This document shows positions 53,541-64,000 of a stretch of 64,000 nt of DNA, piece after piece. A program made the position numbers and the translations under genes. The notes under the pieces are model-generated. The model saw only the letters and a list, made by a program, of their open reading frames with translations. It did not search any database and had not been told where the DNA came from. Location of the stretch: NCBI GenBank assembly GCA_030867875.1, contig JAOWCC010001589.1:139783745-139847744 (forward strand), in the 5' to 3' direction. Numbering within the stretch: the first letter of the stretch is position 1; the number at the start of each line of letters is the position of its first letter. This stretch comes from Actinernus sp. WN-2022. Taxonomy: Eukaryota > Cnidaria > Anthozoa > Actiniaria > Actinernidae.

Positions 53541-54558
53541 TTTAGTTGATGAAAAAACGAACAGAGTGCAGTGTGAGGTGCAGTTGCGAGGTGCGGTTGT
53601 GAGGTGCGACGGCTATAACTCGATCTTTCACTAACCTGAACAGGACATATATCATTTAAAGTGTTTATGAAAGCAAATTTTCCGTCTTTATTTTATTGCA
53701 GAATAATAAAGTTCATTCTTTTCTGATTAATAAGAGTATATTTATTTTTCAGTTTTTGCCTTCGTAAAGGTCTCTTTTTCGCCATTAAAATTGACTAGAC
53801 TAACCCCACCATTTCTTAGCAGAAGTGGAAGGATCATGCAATAAAACGTTAATTTTCTTTTCATGCAGACTCTGTTGCGCTCTGCCTAAAAAAAAAAAGA
53901 GAAATATCCCACGTGCTGCATGGTTGCCATGGTTTTACCAAAATATTTCGAAGGAAAGCGCGAAGGAGCTGATCGTCATTTTGAACAACTCTAGTTAAAT
54001 GTCACAAGAACGGAGCTCGAGTCTGTTGACAAATCTGCGTTTTTATCTTATAAATCTACCTTTAATAAGGATACCATATTCTACACAGGATTCAAGGATA
54101 CCCAGATAAGGCTCAAGCCTCAGAATTGTCTCAAAAATCATATCAAATTCTGCTTTAATATTACAGTGTTCGATTCTTGTTCGAACAAGAACCACGATTG
54201 AGGCAAGCATTTTGTGTTGATAAACTGTAGGTAACTGTGGTACCGCTTTCTCTCGATCTACTGGTCTTTGAAGACTCAAGTGTGTTTCATTGTGATATTA
54301 ATATGTTCTGAAATGTATCTGAAGCTCTAAAAACTTGTTCGGTCCGGTGGGGGAGTATTGGTCTCTTTTTTGTGTGCGTGATACACAAACAAAACAAACA
54401 AAACTCGACCAATATGCCCCCATCCGGACCGAACAAGCTGGTCAATAATCTATATACATGTATATAGAACGGTCTTCTGACATATAATGCATACAAAGAG
54501 GATTTAGAGCTACATCTTCACATTAACTGTACATATGTATGGGATATTAGTACCTTAT
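53541..54558. other. No gene; one hairpin
   Basis: TTGTTCGGTCCGGTGGGGGA near 54335 returns inverted at about 54413-54434, a foldback with a 60-bp loop. No coding family. Confidence 0.5.
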
Positions 54559-56506
54559 TACTCGGGCTGCCTGTGGGCAGGCCCGAGTCTAGTTTTGCAA
54601 GTGTTTTTATTTTTTTATTTTTTGTGTCGAGGTATTTCGCCGTCAACCAATCGCATTGCGCTTTCTTTGGAAGGTCTTTTCGCCACCGTACCAATCAGAT
54701 TGGACTGTGCTGGTCACGTGAACAGTGGACAATATTTTCATGTTTTTCAAGATGGCGGCGGGTGGGAGTACATATTATGCGACATGCTTTAAGATACACT
54801 CGTGACAGAACACAGACTATAAAGACAACAGTCAACAGCTTGTAAATGTAAGTAGCCGCTAATGAACATGATAACCTTTATACCAATTGACTGTCGTTGT
54901 GTTGTTATTTATTGTTATTAACCTCTCGAAAGTGTAGTAGAAATGACCCGATTTCTCAGTTCTCTGACTGACAGGGGCCTTTTAAAAGAATTAGTCGTTT
55001 CGCCCCCCATGCACATGTATTTAAATGTTTATAAATTCGGGAACGAAAATCCAGCATGCAGTGAGTGAGTATAAACTGAGTAAGTAATCCGAAATGAAGA
55101 TTTTTTCAAACGAACGATAAATGACTCTGATGTGGAAATCGCATATTTATCGTATCTGTGGCGTGTTATTGACACTGGTTTCATTTTGTTCTATTTCCCG
55201 GGTCTATTTACATCTGGCCTGTACCTCTTTGTATTTGATTATTATCTCTGGGTTCAGGCATTCTACAGTGTATTTAATGTTTTTTTTAGAACTGACATAA
55301 TGATATTATGTATAGAGTAGTGTATTTATCATTATTGCAAGTTTATAACATAACATAACTAAATTTGGTCCAGAACTGAGAGTATACTTACATGCAAGTG
55401 GCACTCTTTCTTTCCCTTCCTCTTTCTTGGTACCAATATATTTCCATGCAAGCTATAGATCTTGTTTCTGTGTTTTCCATCTGAGGTGGTCCTGGCTTAA
55501 GATAACCCTAAGGTTACCTTAAGGACCTACCTTCTCATCATTGTATTTCTTATTATGCCTTATTACTCGTAAACATTTCCATCATCTTATGAGAAAATAA
55601 ATGTAATTGTTGTTGTTGTTCCTCAGTTCTTAGCGTCAGCATCGTCACTTTCACTCGGTCATGATCAGGAGTATCAGTACTTTTAAGAATTATTTGGGAC
55701 CCCAATGATATAAAAAATGAGTGGACATTGCTTGTTTCTTTGTGGCCTGCCATTATAAGTTTCAGTCTCCTTCAAGATGTAGAAAATGAGCACTAGCACA
55801 GTGGCAGCTCACTAATACTAGAAAATGGTGGTCTATAGTTTACGACCTCAATCGAAAATATTGTATTGAGAATTTAGCCTGAATTTCAGCCGTCACCACT
55901 GGTTTGTTAATAATTGAGAATTACAAATAGATGACTTTATTTCACGTGTAGAATGACATTACCTAACTATTCACAATGAATAGCAACATTATGTGGAATT
56001 TGTTGTTCTAAATTGCTTGATTTCTCATAGTCGTACTGCACCTGATCGAGATATAATTACAATGCATCAAATTTGAGTGACTCGATATCATGCAGACTAC
56101 TCAAATAACCATTGCACTTCAATCAACAACCATACCAAGTTTTTTTTGTAATAATTCTAACGACCCTCAAGGAACAATATTGAAAAGAAAGTAATATTAA
56201 ACTACAGAATTGAATGAAATTGTGGCTGAAATGTACATGCACTGCATGTATGTGTGTGTTGTGTGTGTATTATGGCTATATCATTTCCAATCCCCCCTGC
56301 ATACCATAACCCTAACCTAACCCCCCCCCCCCCCCCCCAGAATACGTGGGGCATTTGCACATTGACATTGGACAGATAAGAGCATCAGTAGAGAACCAAT
56401 TCTCTGGCTACTCTAGCACAAACGATGCTGACACAAAGTTATGCTAGAACTACATGCAGTGCATGCTATAGATGGCCCGAGTTAAGGCCACTCAGGGCCT
56501 CTTGTT
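54559..56506 (+). mobile_element. Helentron-like non-autonomous element, copy 2
   Basis: Same ends as 7198-8987: ACTCGGGCTGCCTGTGG hairpin at the left, and GGCCCGAGT plus hairpin AGGCCACTCAGGGCCT then CTTGTT at the right. Both copies share ACCAATCAGATTG...ACTGTGCTGGTCACG and CAAGATGGCGG near the left. The interior differs between copies and has no recognised gene. A C run lies at 56322-56338. Confidence 0.5.
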
Positions 56507-56619
56507 GCAAAGTATAATGCAAAGTAAACCGATGCCGGGTAATAATTAACTCCTTATTATTCTTGAAAGCACATGTCTGATATTCTCGATATCCCGTAAA
56601 GATCGAGCGGATAAGCTTA

Positions 56620-56970
56620 AGGCCCCGTGTGCACTAATCCGTTTTCGTTTGAAAACGCATACATTTTTAATTTACCGATCGTCCACGGCACAAAAACGGT
56701 CGAACGCGGAGCTGTTTATCTATGAAAACGGACGTTTTCGAAAACACTTTCCAGAGTGGAGAAAACGCAGGTCTATCGTTTTAGTGTGCCGGGACGGCAA
56801 AAACGGAGCTTTTCAAAAACGCTTACGTCACAACTCATTATGCAAGCCCCAGCCTTTCCCGCGTTAACGCGTAAACAAATATGTCCAATATTACAGTGTC
56901 TTCGCGCTTCCAAACTATTCTCGTTCCCAGTGCATCCTCAACTAACTGAAAAATCGGAGACTGCGCAAAA
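56620..56970. repeat. hAT-MITE-like sequence
   Basis: GGCCCCGTGTGCACTAATCC followed by repeated GAAAACG words resembles ends of hAT MITEs. A 60-bp block near 56905-56965 returns inverted at about 60135-60195. Confidence 0.4.
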
Positions 56971-56990
56971 GCCTTAGCATTCTCAGTAAT

Positions 56991-57303
56991 GGCGTACTTC
57001 ATCGAAGCCATTCAGTTCGCACTTACAAAGCTAGATGCAGTTTTCTTTAAAAGGTATGCAGTTGGAAGCTATTCGTGTAATTAGTTTAGATAAGGACTGA
57101 TTCTGTGTCCTTCAGACCAGTTATGGGAAGTCGTTTATTTACCTAAGTTGACCGTTTGTGTTTGATGCACTTCAAGTTCAAGGATCATCAAACTTAATCG
57201 TGGTCGTCGTTTCTCCCCTGAACGCAATTATCGAGGAGCACATTTCTAAACTGAGGGCGAAAGGACTTCAGTGTGCTGTGTTGAGGATTGCTGAGGACTT
57301 TGA
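56991..57303 (+). pseudogene. RecQ-like helicase N-terminal fragment
   Basis: A frame around 57109-57303 has TSYGKSFIYL (Walker A region, with the usual GKS), one TGA at about 57145, then VFDALQ and LIVVVVSPLNAIIEEHISKL, the motif Ia region typical of RecQ-type helicases in invertebrate repeats. It ends at a donor-like ACG|GTAATT (57303). A short ATG frame at 56991-57054 upstream (MAYFIEAIQFALTKLDAVFF) resembles the usual N-terminus, but its donor does not join in frame to the Walker exon. DEAH, motif III-VI and zinc parts are absent. Confidence 0.5.
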
Positions 57304-60212
57304 AGTTATTACGGTAATTTGAAACACCCTGAGAATATTGTGTCTTAATTGGCCTTGCCATTGATACCCGATTGATAACAGCAGTTTACAACAATATATG
57401 AGGCTGAAGTTGCCATAATTCAAGCTGAGTGCAAAGTGGATTTGTATTGTACTGGGATTGCTGTACCATTATTTTGTATAATTGCCATTGTCTTATTTTT
57501 CTACTTTATACAACAAGTAAAGCCAGAGGTTTGTGTAGATAAAAATAGTTTTCTTGAAATGAGTAATTTCCCTTGCCACAGTGATGGTCAGGCTACATTG
57601 TACTACATTGTATAAATTCGATCAAATGTTAAACGCAATTTGTGAACAAGATTTTGAATAACTACTTAAAGTATACGTGCTCCAAATAAGAGTCTCTCCT
57701 GCTGGTCCTCGGTGGTTGAATGTTATCAAGACATTTGAAATATGGCTTCAGAAATCAAAGTAAGGGACCAGTCATTATTTATGAAGGAGGGGGGATAGGG
57801 GTGGGTCATGTGCATTTTCTTTAGTCGATAAGGGGTGGGTCATGTTATTCTGAGTAGTATGGACTTTGAGAGTGGGGTCGCTTGTCATTTTCAGGCCTGA
57901 GGCTTTAGTGAATTTTGTATTTAATAATAATCCCCCGCCCCCTCCTTCATAAATAATGACCGGTCCTAAGTGTGTTCTGGCATATATACTAATAAACTCG
58001 TGGTGGCCATATACAATTTTATTGTATATGCATGGCCTCCACGAGTAAATTGCATTGTTTTAATTTTGACAAATAGATTCTGACTATCAGGTTTTTCATC
58101 ATCAACAGGCTTTTAAGTGTCATTATAATAATATTATTACATTAAGTTCACTGCCCATAACTTCTAAATATATAAAAAGTGACAGCATTTATAAGAAAAG
58201 GATACTTTGCAGTAAATCTGGTAGATCTGCTATTTAGTATAGACAGACATTTTATGGTATGGTGGATGGACTTGACTGGCCTGCACTGATACAAACCCTC
58301 TATCTATGAATATGCCGGATAGCTTTTGATTATCATGCTAACTAGATACAAGGCTCTAAATAAGCTGACTCCACTCCAGCCTCAATATCACAAAAGGCTT
58401 GGTTGCCTTTCAAAATGGTGGTCCCAGAACTATAAATAGGGTTATTGTATGAACACAACTGAATATACCCTGTGTGAACTTAAACTATCTTGGGAATTCT
58501 TCTTCCTTGGATAGGTATAATGAGGGAAACTTTATGGGGGGTGGGTGAATATATTGAGTGGGCTCTTTATAATAAAAAGTTTGGTCAGTTAAAAGGGAAG
58601 CTCTTAAAAGTGACTGGAGTTATAAGAGGGGCTTGGGATTGTTCAGGGGTGGGTGTGCTTAAAAAGCTGAAGAGATGGAAAGGGGATACAACAATTGTAC
58701 ACTCCCAATGTCAATAACTTCATCACCCTCTCTTCCTCCTCCCTTCCTCCCCGGCCCCTCCCCATGTCATAAAAATAAACTTTCGTTAGCCTCAAAAGGG
58801 ATATAAAAACTTCTTGCTCATATGGGAAATTCATGATTTGATTTTCTATTTGATAGATTTGTACCAGCCTTTCAAGTTACCCATGCTTTATTTCCTGCAA
58901 AGATCTCTGCACTACTAATGCATTTGTCCTAGATTCACAGGAATGGCATAGCCACAGGGGATGTGGGGCTAAAATAACATGTTGCCTAGTTACTTCTCAG
59001 TCAGTTGAAGACTATAACTTGTTACACTGGCTCAATGTCAATTGTTACCCCCACCCCCCTCAACTTTAATTTTGTTTGCTCTGCCGTCCCTGGCTCAATG
59101 TAGACTCCCAATCTGTGCTTGATGTAGGCCAGGGCAAAGGGAAATTGTCTCATATTTGGCCAATTTCATGTACTAATTCAACTGGCCTATTTGTCACACT
59201 AATATATATGTTTACTACTGGTCCTCAATATTGTTGTACGATTTGCTTTAATTTGTACTATAAATCACTGGTACATAAAATCCATCATCAGTAAAAAGGA
59301 GAGGTTGGGTTGATCATTGGCTGCAATGAGGTATGAAGCACAGATTAATTGGCACAGAGTAAAAGACAATTTTATAGTTTAATATAATTTTTAAATACAC
59401 TGGATGTACCTGTTTTGTTGTGCCTTTCAATGTCATCCAGCTACACAACTTTGAATCCCTTGATGTTTCACAGACTTTTCAAACACTTTTTAAATTATTT
59501 ATACTGTTTAACTGATCGTTATATCCCTATAAAGTTACACCTGATCATGAAGAGTACAAGACTTGGATGAATTACAGAGTGGGCTAGTGTTTGAAAAAGA
59601 TATAATAATTTCAATTTATTTCACATTAAAAATATTTACAGAACTGCACATTTAATATTTATTTAGCGGTTATGTTCGAATTGTAAGTCGAATTTTTATG
59701 TTGGCTAGCACTTAAGTGTTAATAGCAATTCTACTCCTAGTTCCCTTTGCTTTTGCAATAATCGTTTGCAAATTGATTTGCTGTCTCGGGAGAGTTCTTG
59801 ATCAGCAAACGTTCGCTTGGCCATATGCATCAAAGGCAACGTACCTTAGCTCCACGAGTGTGTGTTATCAATTTCGTTCGGCTACTAGGGAAAGAAAAAC
59901 TTTATCTCTTGACTTTTGAATAAAATCGTTCTTCTGTTCAGTCATATTTTTAAACACATATTTTTAAACGACAAAATACTCGTTGTCATGTCGGAGAATC
60001 GGTTTATACTGGAAGATTTTTTTTTAGTAAAACCGGAAGAAAGCGCTATGCGCAGCAAATGTTTTATTTTTCTTTATCGCGCAGCCGATTTGGCTAGCCA
60101 ATCAAATTAGAGCCTTACCTGTGCCTTACCAGAGCCTCCGATTTTTCAGTTAGTCGAGGAGGCACTGGGAACGAGAATGGCTTCCAAACTTGAAGAGCGG
60201 GAATAGCCGATA
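57304..60212. other. No gene recognised; one hairpin
   Basis: A hairpin at about 57993-58043 pairs AACTCGTGGTGGCCATATAC with its complement. Two reads of ATAAATAATGAC/GTCATTATTTAT with CCCCC-rich text (57768 and 57940) are inverted. Open frames show no family. Confidence 0.4.
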
Positions 60213-60502
60213 GTACGGTGGCCCAGAAGGCTCAACGCAAAAAAAAAAGAAAATCAACACACACAAACAGGAGAGCCAAAACAAATATATGTATGCAAAC
60301 TAAGAAAAAAAATCACGACACACACTAAAAGTAAAAAGAAAATACGAGAAACAAAAAAAAATGGTTCAACACAAAAAATAAATCAGGGCAACCCAAACAA
60401 ATAAAAATCAGAATGCAAACAAACAAATCAGAACAACACAAATAAAGTTTGTAGATCTACAACGCAAACAAAAAAAGCAGACACGACCCAGAAGCAGAAA
60501 AA

Positions 60503-60710
60503 GCAGACGCGGCCCAGAAGGCTCAAACGCAAATAAAAAAGCAGACGCGGCCCAGAAGGCTCAAACGCAAACAAAAAAGCAGACGCGGCCCAGAAGGCTC
60601 AAACGCAAACAAAAAAGCAGACGCGGCCCAGAAGGCTCAAATGCAAACAAAAAAGCAGACGCGGCCCAGAAGGCTCAAACGCAAACAAAAAAGCAGACGC
60701 GGCCCACAAT
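60503..60710 (+). repeat. 38-bp tandem array, left end
   Basis: The unit GCAGACGCGGCCCAGAAGGC plus TCAAACGCAAACAAAAAA starts at 60503, 60541, 60579, 60617, 60655 and 60693 (last one partial). Inverted counterpart at 62345-62610. Spacing is exact, with only C/T changes in the AT-rich part. Confidence 0.9.
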
Positions 60711-60733
60711 TTTTTTTTCACCTTTTTGACAAG

Positions 60734-61110
60734 ATGGACGACTACACGGACTTTAGACGTTTGGTGGAACATTACTTTCATCTTGGTTACGAAAACCGAG
60801 TAATAACTGATTTTTTAAACCATCAACACGGAATTTCTGTTAGTTTAGCCACGCTAAAGCGACGGCTTCGTGACTATGGTCTTAGGAGAAGGGACAATTC
60901 ACAGATGAGAATAAAAAACTCAGAGAAATCATTCAACACGAAATTTCAGGACTTGGGGAACTAAGGGATACAGTGCAGAGCAATGTGGCACCCTTAGTCT
61001 AAATCACCAAATACATGTTCCAAGACAACAAGTTGCTGCCATTCTTCGTGAGCTTAATCCTGAAGCAACACGTCAAAGGAGGAGCAGAAGGCTGCATAGA
61101 TTGTAGAAAA
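60734..61110 (+). pseudogene. Integrase-like protein, N-terminal part
   Basis: The likely start is ATG at 60734, right after the repeat array (the frame runs upstream through the repeat, which I discount). MDDYTDFRRLVEHYFHLGYE begins a helix-turn-helix region, with GISVSLATLKRRLRDYGL as probable recognition helix. After a frameshift near 60950 the reading continues with HVPRQQVAAILRELNPEATR and RRSRRLHRL, then stops near 61107. This layout matches the N-terminal region of large integrase-core proteins that I recall as abundant in corals and fishes. The rve catalytic core that should follow is missing; a foldback MITE starts about 80 bp later. Confidence 0.55.
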
Positions 61111-61188
61111 CAGCTTGATTTTCCTTATTATTAAATACTCTTTTATTTATTTTGATTTTAATCCAATTTCACCATACCTTATATCTGG

Positions 61189-61483
61189 AGCTCCTGTCCC
61201 TCGGGAATTGGACGGAAATCCGCGCTGAAACGACCTTCATAAAGTAGAGATATTGATCTAAAAAAGGATGTCTCAGTTTTTTGATATCTTATTCCGTCGC
61301 GAAAATCATCAACTGCAAAGATCTGGAACACCTTTTTTAGGGGTTGAAGAACGAGACATGAAAGTATCTCAAGAACAAAAAAAACGCATTAAAAAACTGA
61401 GACACCCTTTTTGTCAACATATTGATCTAGCCATATGCCAATTTTCAATCCGATCTATTGAAATCTAGAGGGACAGGAGCTTC
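61189..61483. mobile_element. Foldback MITE within the GATA element
   Basis: AGCTCCTGTCCCTCG at the left and AGAGGGACAGGAGCT at the right, with AAAAAGGATGTCTCAGTTTT and AAAACTGAGACACCCTTTTT further in. No gene. Confidence 0.6.
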
Positions 61484-61783
61484 GAATACATGCTACAAAA
61501 CTTGCATTTATAACGCCGTGAAAAATGGTTTCAAAGTTTTCTGGCATCCCACTGAGATTTGTTGACACAATTAACTTATCTGTCATTAAGAATGTTATTT
61601 TTCCAGTATTTGATGTTGAGCAGTAGGTATAGTGAAACACGATGCCAAGTTGTTCATGGATTTTGCGCGCCTCTGTGAAGGACTACGCAGACCACGATAA
61701 GTTAGCTCTTCAGTGCGATCAGTATATCGCAGTAGACAAGTTCAATTTTAGCGTTACCATTGTCATGGTATTTCACAGAAATC

Positions 61784-62017
61784 ATGAGTGCACAGAGAAG
61801 GCAAAGACGAAGAAAACGTAAAGCAATAGACCAAACCAGTACAATAACGGAAGATCGTGTTCGGTTTCAGTCGGTTCTTCGCCGTCTTCGGCTATCGAAG
61901 GCGAATCTACAGTCGAAACTTCGTGGGGAAGTTTATGGGCATTTGCACTCTTTCAACTTAGAATTGACTTTGCAGAATCTGCAACTTCTGCCCTTTATCT
62001 TGGTTATAAAAATATGA
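61784..62017 (+). CDS. Unrecognised small basic protein in the GATA element
   Basis: From ATG 61784: MSAQRRQRRRKRKAIDQ, then RVRFQSVLRRLRLSKANLQS and a Leu-rich end. Another frame (about 61947-62092) continues open with MSQPISLSVSGDFRFFAEEN. The pair may be one frameshifted gene. No family recognised; low confidence that either is expressed. Confidence 0.25.
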   Translation: MSAQRRQRRRKRKAIDQTSTITEDRVRFQSVLRRLRLSKANLQSKLRGEVYGHLHSFNLELTLQNLQLLPFILVIKI

Positions 62018-62344
62018 GCCAACCAATATCGCTTTCCGTCAGCGGCGACTTTCGTTTCTTCGCGGAAGAAAACGGACATAAGCCCTCCCTTATATAGCTC
62101 AATTCGTAATTTGGCTGAAGCTGCCAAATTATTATTAAACTATATTTTAGATATGATTTATGTGTGAAACGTAAAAGAATATTTGCAACTCAACGGCTTC
62201 AAGACGAGCTAGACGAGTGAGCGTGTTTCGTGTTTATTTATAAAAGATTTTTTTCACAAAAATTATGGTATAAAGGCTCCTGACACCTCAAGTCCGTGTC
62301 GTCCATCTAGTCAAAAAGGTGAAAATCACGTGACACATTTTTGT

Positions 62345-62610
62345 TTGTGGGCCGCGTCTGCTTTTTCGTTTGCGTTTGAGCCTTCTGGGCCGCGTCTGCT
62401 TTTTTATTTGCGTTTGAGCCTTCTGGGCCGCGTCTGCTTTTTTGTTTGCGTTTGAGCCTTCTGGGCCGCGTCTGCTTTTTTATTTGCGTTTGAGCCTTCT
62501 GGGCCGCGTCTGCTTTTTTGTTTGCGTTTGAGCCTTCTGGGCCGCGTCTGCTTTTTTATTTGCGTTTGAGCCTTCTGGGCCGCGTCTGCTTTTTCTGCTT
62601 CTGGGCCGTG
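62345..62610 (-). repeat. 38-bp tandem array, right end
   Basis: Reverse-complement counterpart of the left array, at least six units with spacing 38 bp, alternating TTTTTTATTTGCG and TTTTTTGTTTGCG at the variable position. Confidence 0.9.
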
Positions 62611-62881
62611 TCTGCTTTTTTGTTTGCGTTGTAGATCTACAAACTTTATTTGTGTTGTTCTGATTTGTTTGTTTGCATTCTGATTTTTATTTGTTTGGGT
62701 TGCCCTGATTTATTTTTTGTGTTGAACCATTTTTTTTGTTTCTCGTATTTTCTTTTTACTTTTAGTGTGTGTCGTGATTTTTTTTCTTAGTTTGCATACA
62801 TATATTTGTTTTGGCTCTCCTGTTTGTGTGTGTTGATTTTCTTTTTTTTTTGCGTTGAGCCTTCTGGGCCACCGTACGATA

Positions 62882-63340
62882 GTATCGCTGGCGCTATTTG
62901 AGCATGCGTATTGAACAGAAAAAAACGTCCGAACAGAGCCTGGTGACGAAAACGCATTTTTCGATCATCGTTTTTCAGCCCCTAGTGTGGACGGTCGAAA
63001 ACTATGTGAAAACGCTAGTGTAGACGCAGGTTAAACGGTAAAGGTATCAGTTATCAGCGATGCCAAGAACATCTTAGCGCTCAGTAAAATATCGCAATAA
63101 TTCCATAACTAGTACTCAAATGAAGCCAAGTTCCAAACAAGCAAAATGGAAAAGTTAAGCCAGTGACATAAATATGGAACATATGAAGAAAATAATAACC
63201 CCGATGAACGAAAAAATGAACAAGCTTGATAAGCTCGAGCTCATCGAATGGAAGCCCGACTCAATAACACTCGATGAGTGGAACTGAACACTCCCTTAAC
63301 TGAACTATCAGCATCGATGAGTTGAAACACCCCCTCAATT
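62882..63340. repeat. hAT-MITE-like flank; otherwise no gene
   Basis: AACGCATTTTTCGATCATCG, then TAGTGTGGACGGTCGAAAAC and AACGCTAGTGTAGACGCAGG (62950-63030) resemble hAT MITE ends. The GATA element seems to have landed in such a repeat. 63040-63340 is decayed and unassigned. Confidence 0.4.
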
Positions 63341-63610
63341 TTCAGCATGATGTAGTCACTGAAGTCCAAACGCTACAAAGTGTTCACGAAGAGAGGCTTA
63401 AGAATGTGGAATCAACAATCTACAAAATCAAGAAAGCAAAAGCAAAATTGGAACGTGAGATTGTTGATGTGCGTGTGCATTCCATGAGGAGTAATTAGGA
63501 ATACCCCATTAGGAGTAATCTTCTACAGCATTACTGAACAATATTGCCGATCAGCCTGAAAGAGTTCAGGAAAAATAACAGAGCTACTGGAAAACAAGCT
63601 AGAGATAGAA
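63340..63610 (+). pseudogene. L1-type ORF1 remnant (coiled coil plus RNA-binding start)
   Basis: The frame reads VQTLQSVHEERLKNVEST, KIKKAKAKLEREIVDVRVHS and MRSN before a stop at about 63497. Another frame gives IFYSITEQ and ITELLENKLEIEQ. A coiled coil followed by SMR-N and LFYSI-like words is the layout of L1/Tx1 ORF1 proteins, which bind their own RNA. Stops are frequent. Past 63620 the sequence is AT-rich with no gene seen. Confidence 0.45.
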
Positions 63611-64000
63611 CAGGCAATTAACAGAAGCAATCAATCAATCTTTATATAGACACGGTGCATGTGGCTCATCAGGTAATAATATTTGGAGTAAAAGTTAAAC
63701 AGACAAATAATTATATAACAATTATGTTAATTATAGTGATATAACTACTGCTAGCATTATGAAACTAATAATATTGGTATACTAATATATTACTACTAAA
63801 AAACTACTAATATTGGTATGCTAAAAATACTACTACGTAAAATAATTATAATTCTACTCTACAACTCTATAATCCTACTTATACTAATTCCTGTTTTACA
63901 TGAGCGCCGTGTGATCTAAATTAATTAGAATGCAATATTTGTGAAATCATAGCAGTTAATTTTATCGGCTTGAAAGATATTAGAGATTTTTCCTCCCGTA

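Larger units (their letters stand above)
60213..62877. mobile_element. DNA element with GATA duplications and 38-bp arrays in its inverted ends
   Basis: Starts GTACGGTGGCCCAGAAGG and ends with the reverse complement, flanked by GATA at 60209-60212 and 62878-62881. The inverted repeats run about 500-580 bp and contain the array described separately. Inside are an integrase-like N-terminal gene, a foldback MITE (61189-61483) and a basic small frame. A 4-bp duplication and integrase-type gene suggest a Ginger-like or other integrase-driven DNA transposon; that is inference. Confidence 0.65.

Noticed and set aside
56991..57054. First coding exon of the RecQ-like gene
   Set aside because: Its splice donor does not join in frame to the Walker-motif exon, so it was kept only as a possible N-terminal piece.
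60503..60710. Regular 38-bp repeats suggestive of a CRISPR array
   Set aside because: The units abut with no unique spacers and sit in transposon ends of a eukaryotic genome.
60641..60733. Basic N-terminal extension of the integrase-like protein
   Set aside because: It is the translation of the 38-bp repeat; the ATG at 60734 gives the natural start.
48571..64000. Missing first exon(s) of the SLC22 gene
   Set aside because: I looked on the minus strand for helix 1 and the cysteine-rich loop ending before WNL and found no candidate.

Overview
The window looks like nuclear DNA of a marine invertebrate, most likely a cnidarian (an anthozoan such as a coral or anemone). The evidence is one host gene split into short exons by long introns, canonical GT/AG splice sites, and many transposable elements of kinds common in invertebrates: Polinton-like, Helentron, CR1/L2-like LINEs, Penelope-like, Crypton-like, TTAA-flanked elements and MITEs. 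The organism call is inference; no marker gene proves it.

The only host gene I can reconstruct with confidence is a minus-strand SLC22-type organic ion transporter. Eight exons lie between 48570 and 21095, and their phases agree at every junction. Joined, they are 1,347 nt (448 residues plus a stop) covering the second transmembrane helix to the C-terminus. The first helix and the large extracellular loop were not found, so the 5' part is missing or unrecognised. Its introns (353 to 8,735 bp) hold much of the mobile DNA in the window.

Left part, 1-21 kb. A foldback at 60-490 and a TTA-flanked MITE (1237-1908) come first. At 2427-6392 is a compact Polinton-like element with 430-bp terminal inverted repeats, a zinc-finger/packaging-ATPase gene, small divergent genes each preceded by a TATA box, and a nested 324-bp MITE. 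A possible Helentron-type non-autonomous element follows (7198-8987). Then comes a decayed Helentron (10.8-13.7 kb: PIF1-type helicase fused to an endonuclease/exonuclease/phosphatase domain) and a downstream three-exon RPA-like gene (13862-18893). A 3.6-kb LINE (15080-18672, minus) has split that RPA gene cleanly, with a 6-bp target duplication.

Middle part, 21-48.6 kb: the SLC22 gene. Its introns hold a TTA-flanked MITE, a Penelope-like remnant with a TTAA-flanked MITE inside it, a hammerhead ribozyme motif in a probable Penelope terminal repeat, a 320-bp-arm palindrome carrying two tRNA-Thr(AGT)-like genes, a LINE (29414-32400) with a 13-bp target duplication nested beside an older LINE fragment, the second 324-bp MITE copy, and a TTAA-flanked 1.47-kb element.

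Right part, 48.6-64 kb: a Crypton-like tyrosine recombinase remnant; a large palindrome (about 50.5-52.5 kb) with mirrored TATA-like/splice-donor units; a LINE C-terminal fragment; a second copy of the Helentron-like family; a RecQ-like helicase fragment; a 2.67-kb element (60213-62877) with GATA target duplications, inverted arrays of a 38-bp repeat and the N-terminal part of an integrase-like gene; and an L1-type ORF1 remnant. Nearly all mobile-element genes carry stops or frameshifts.
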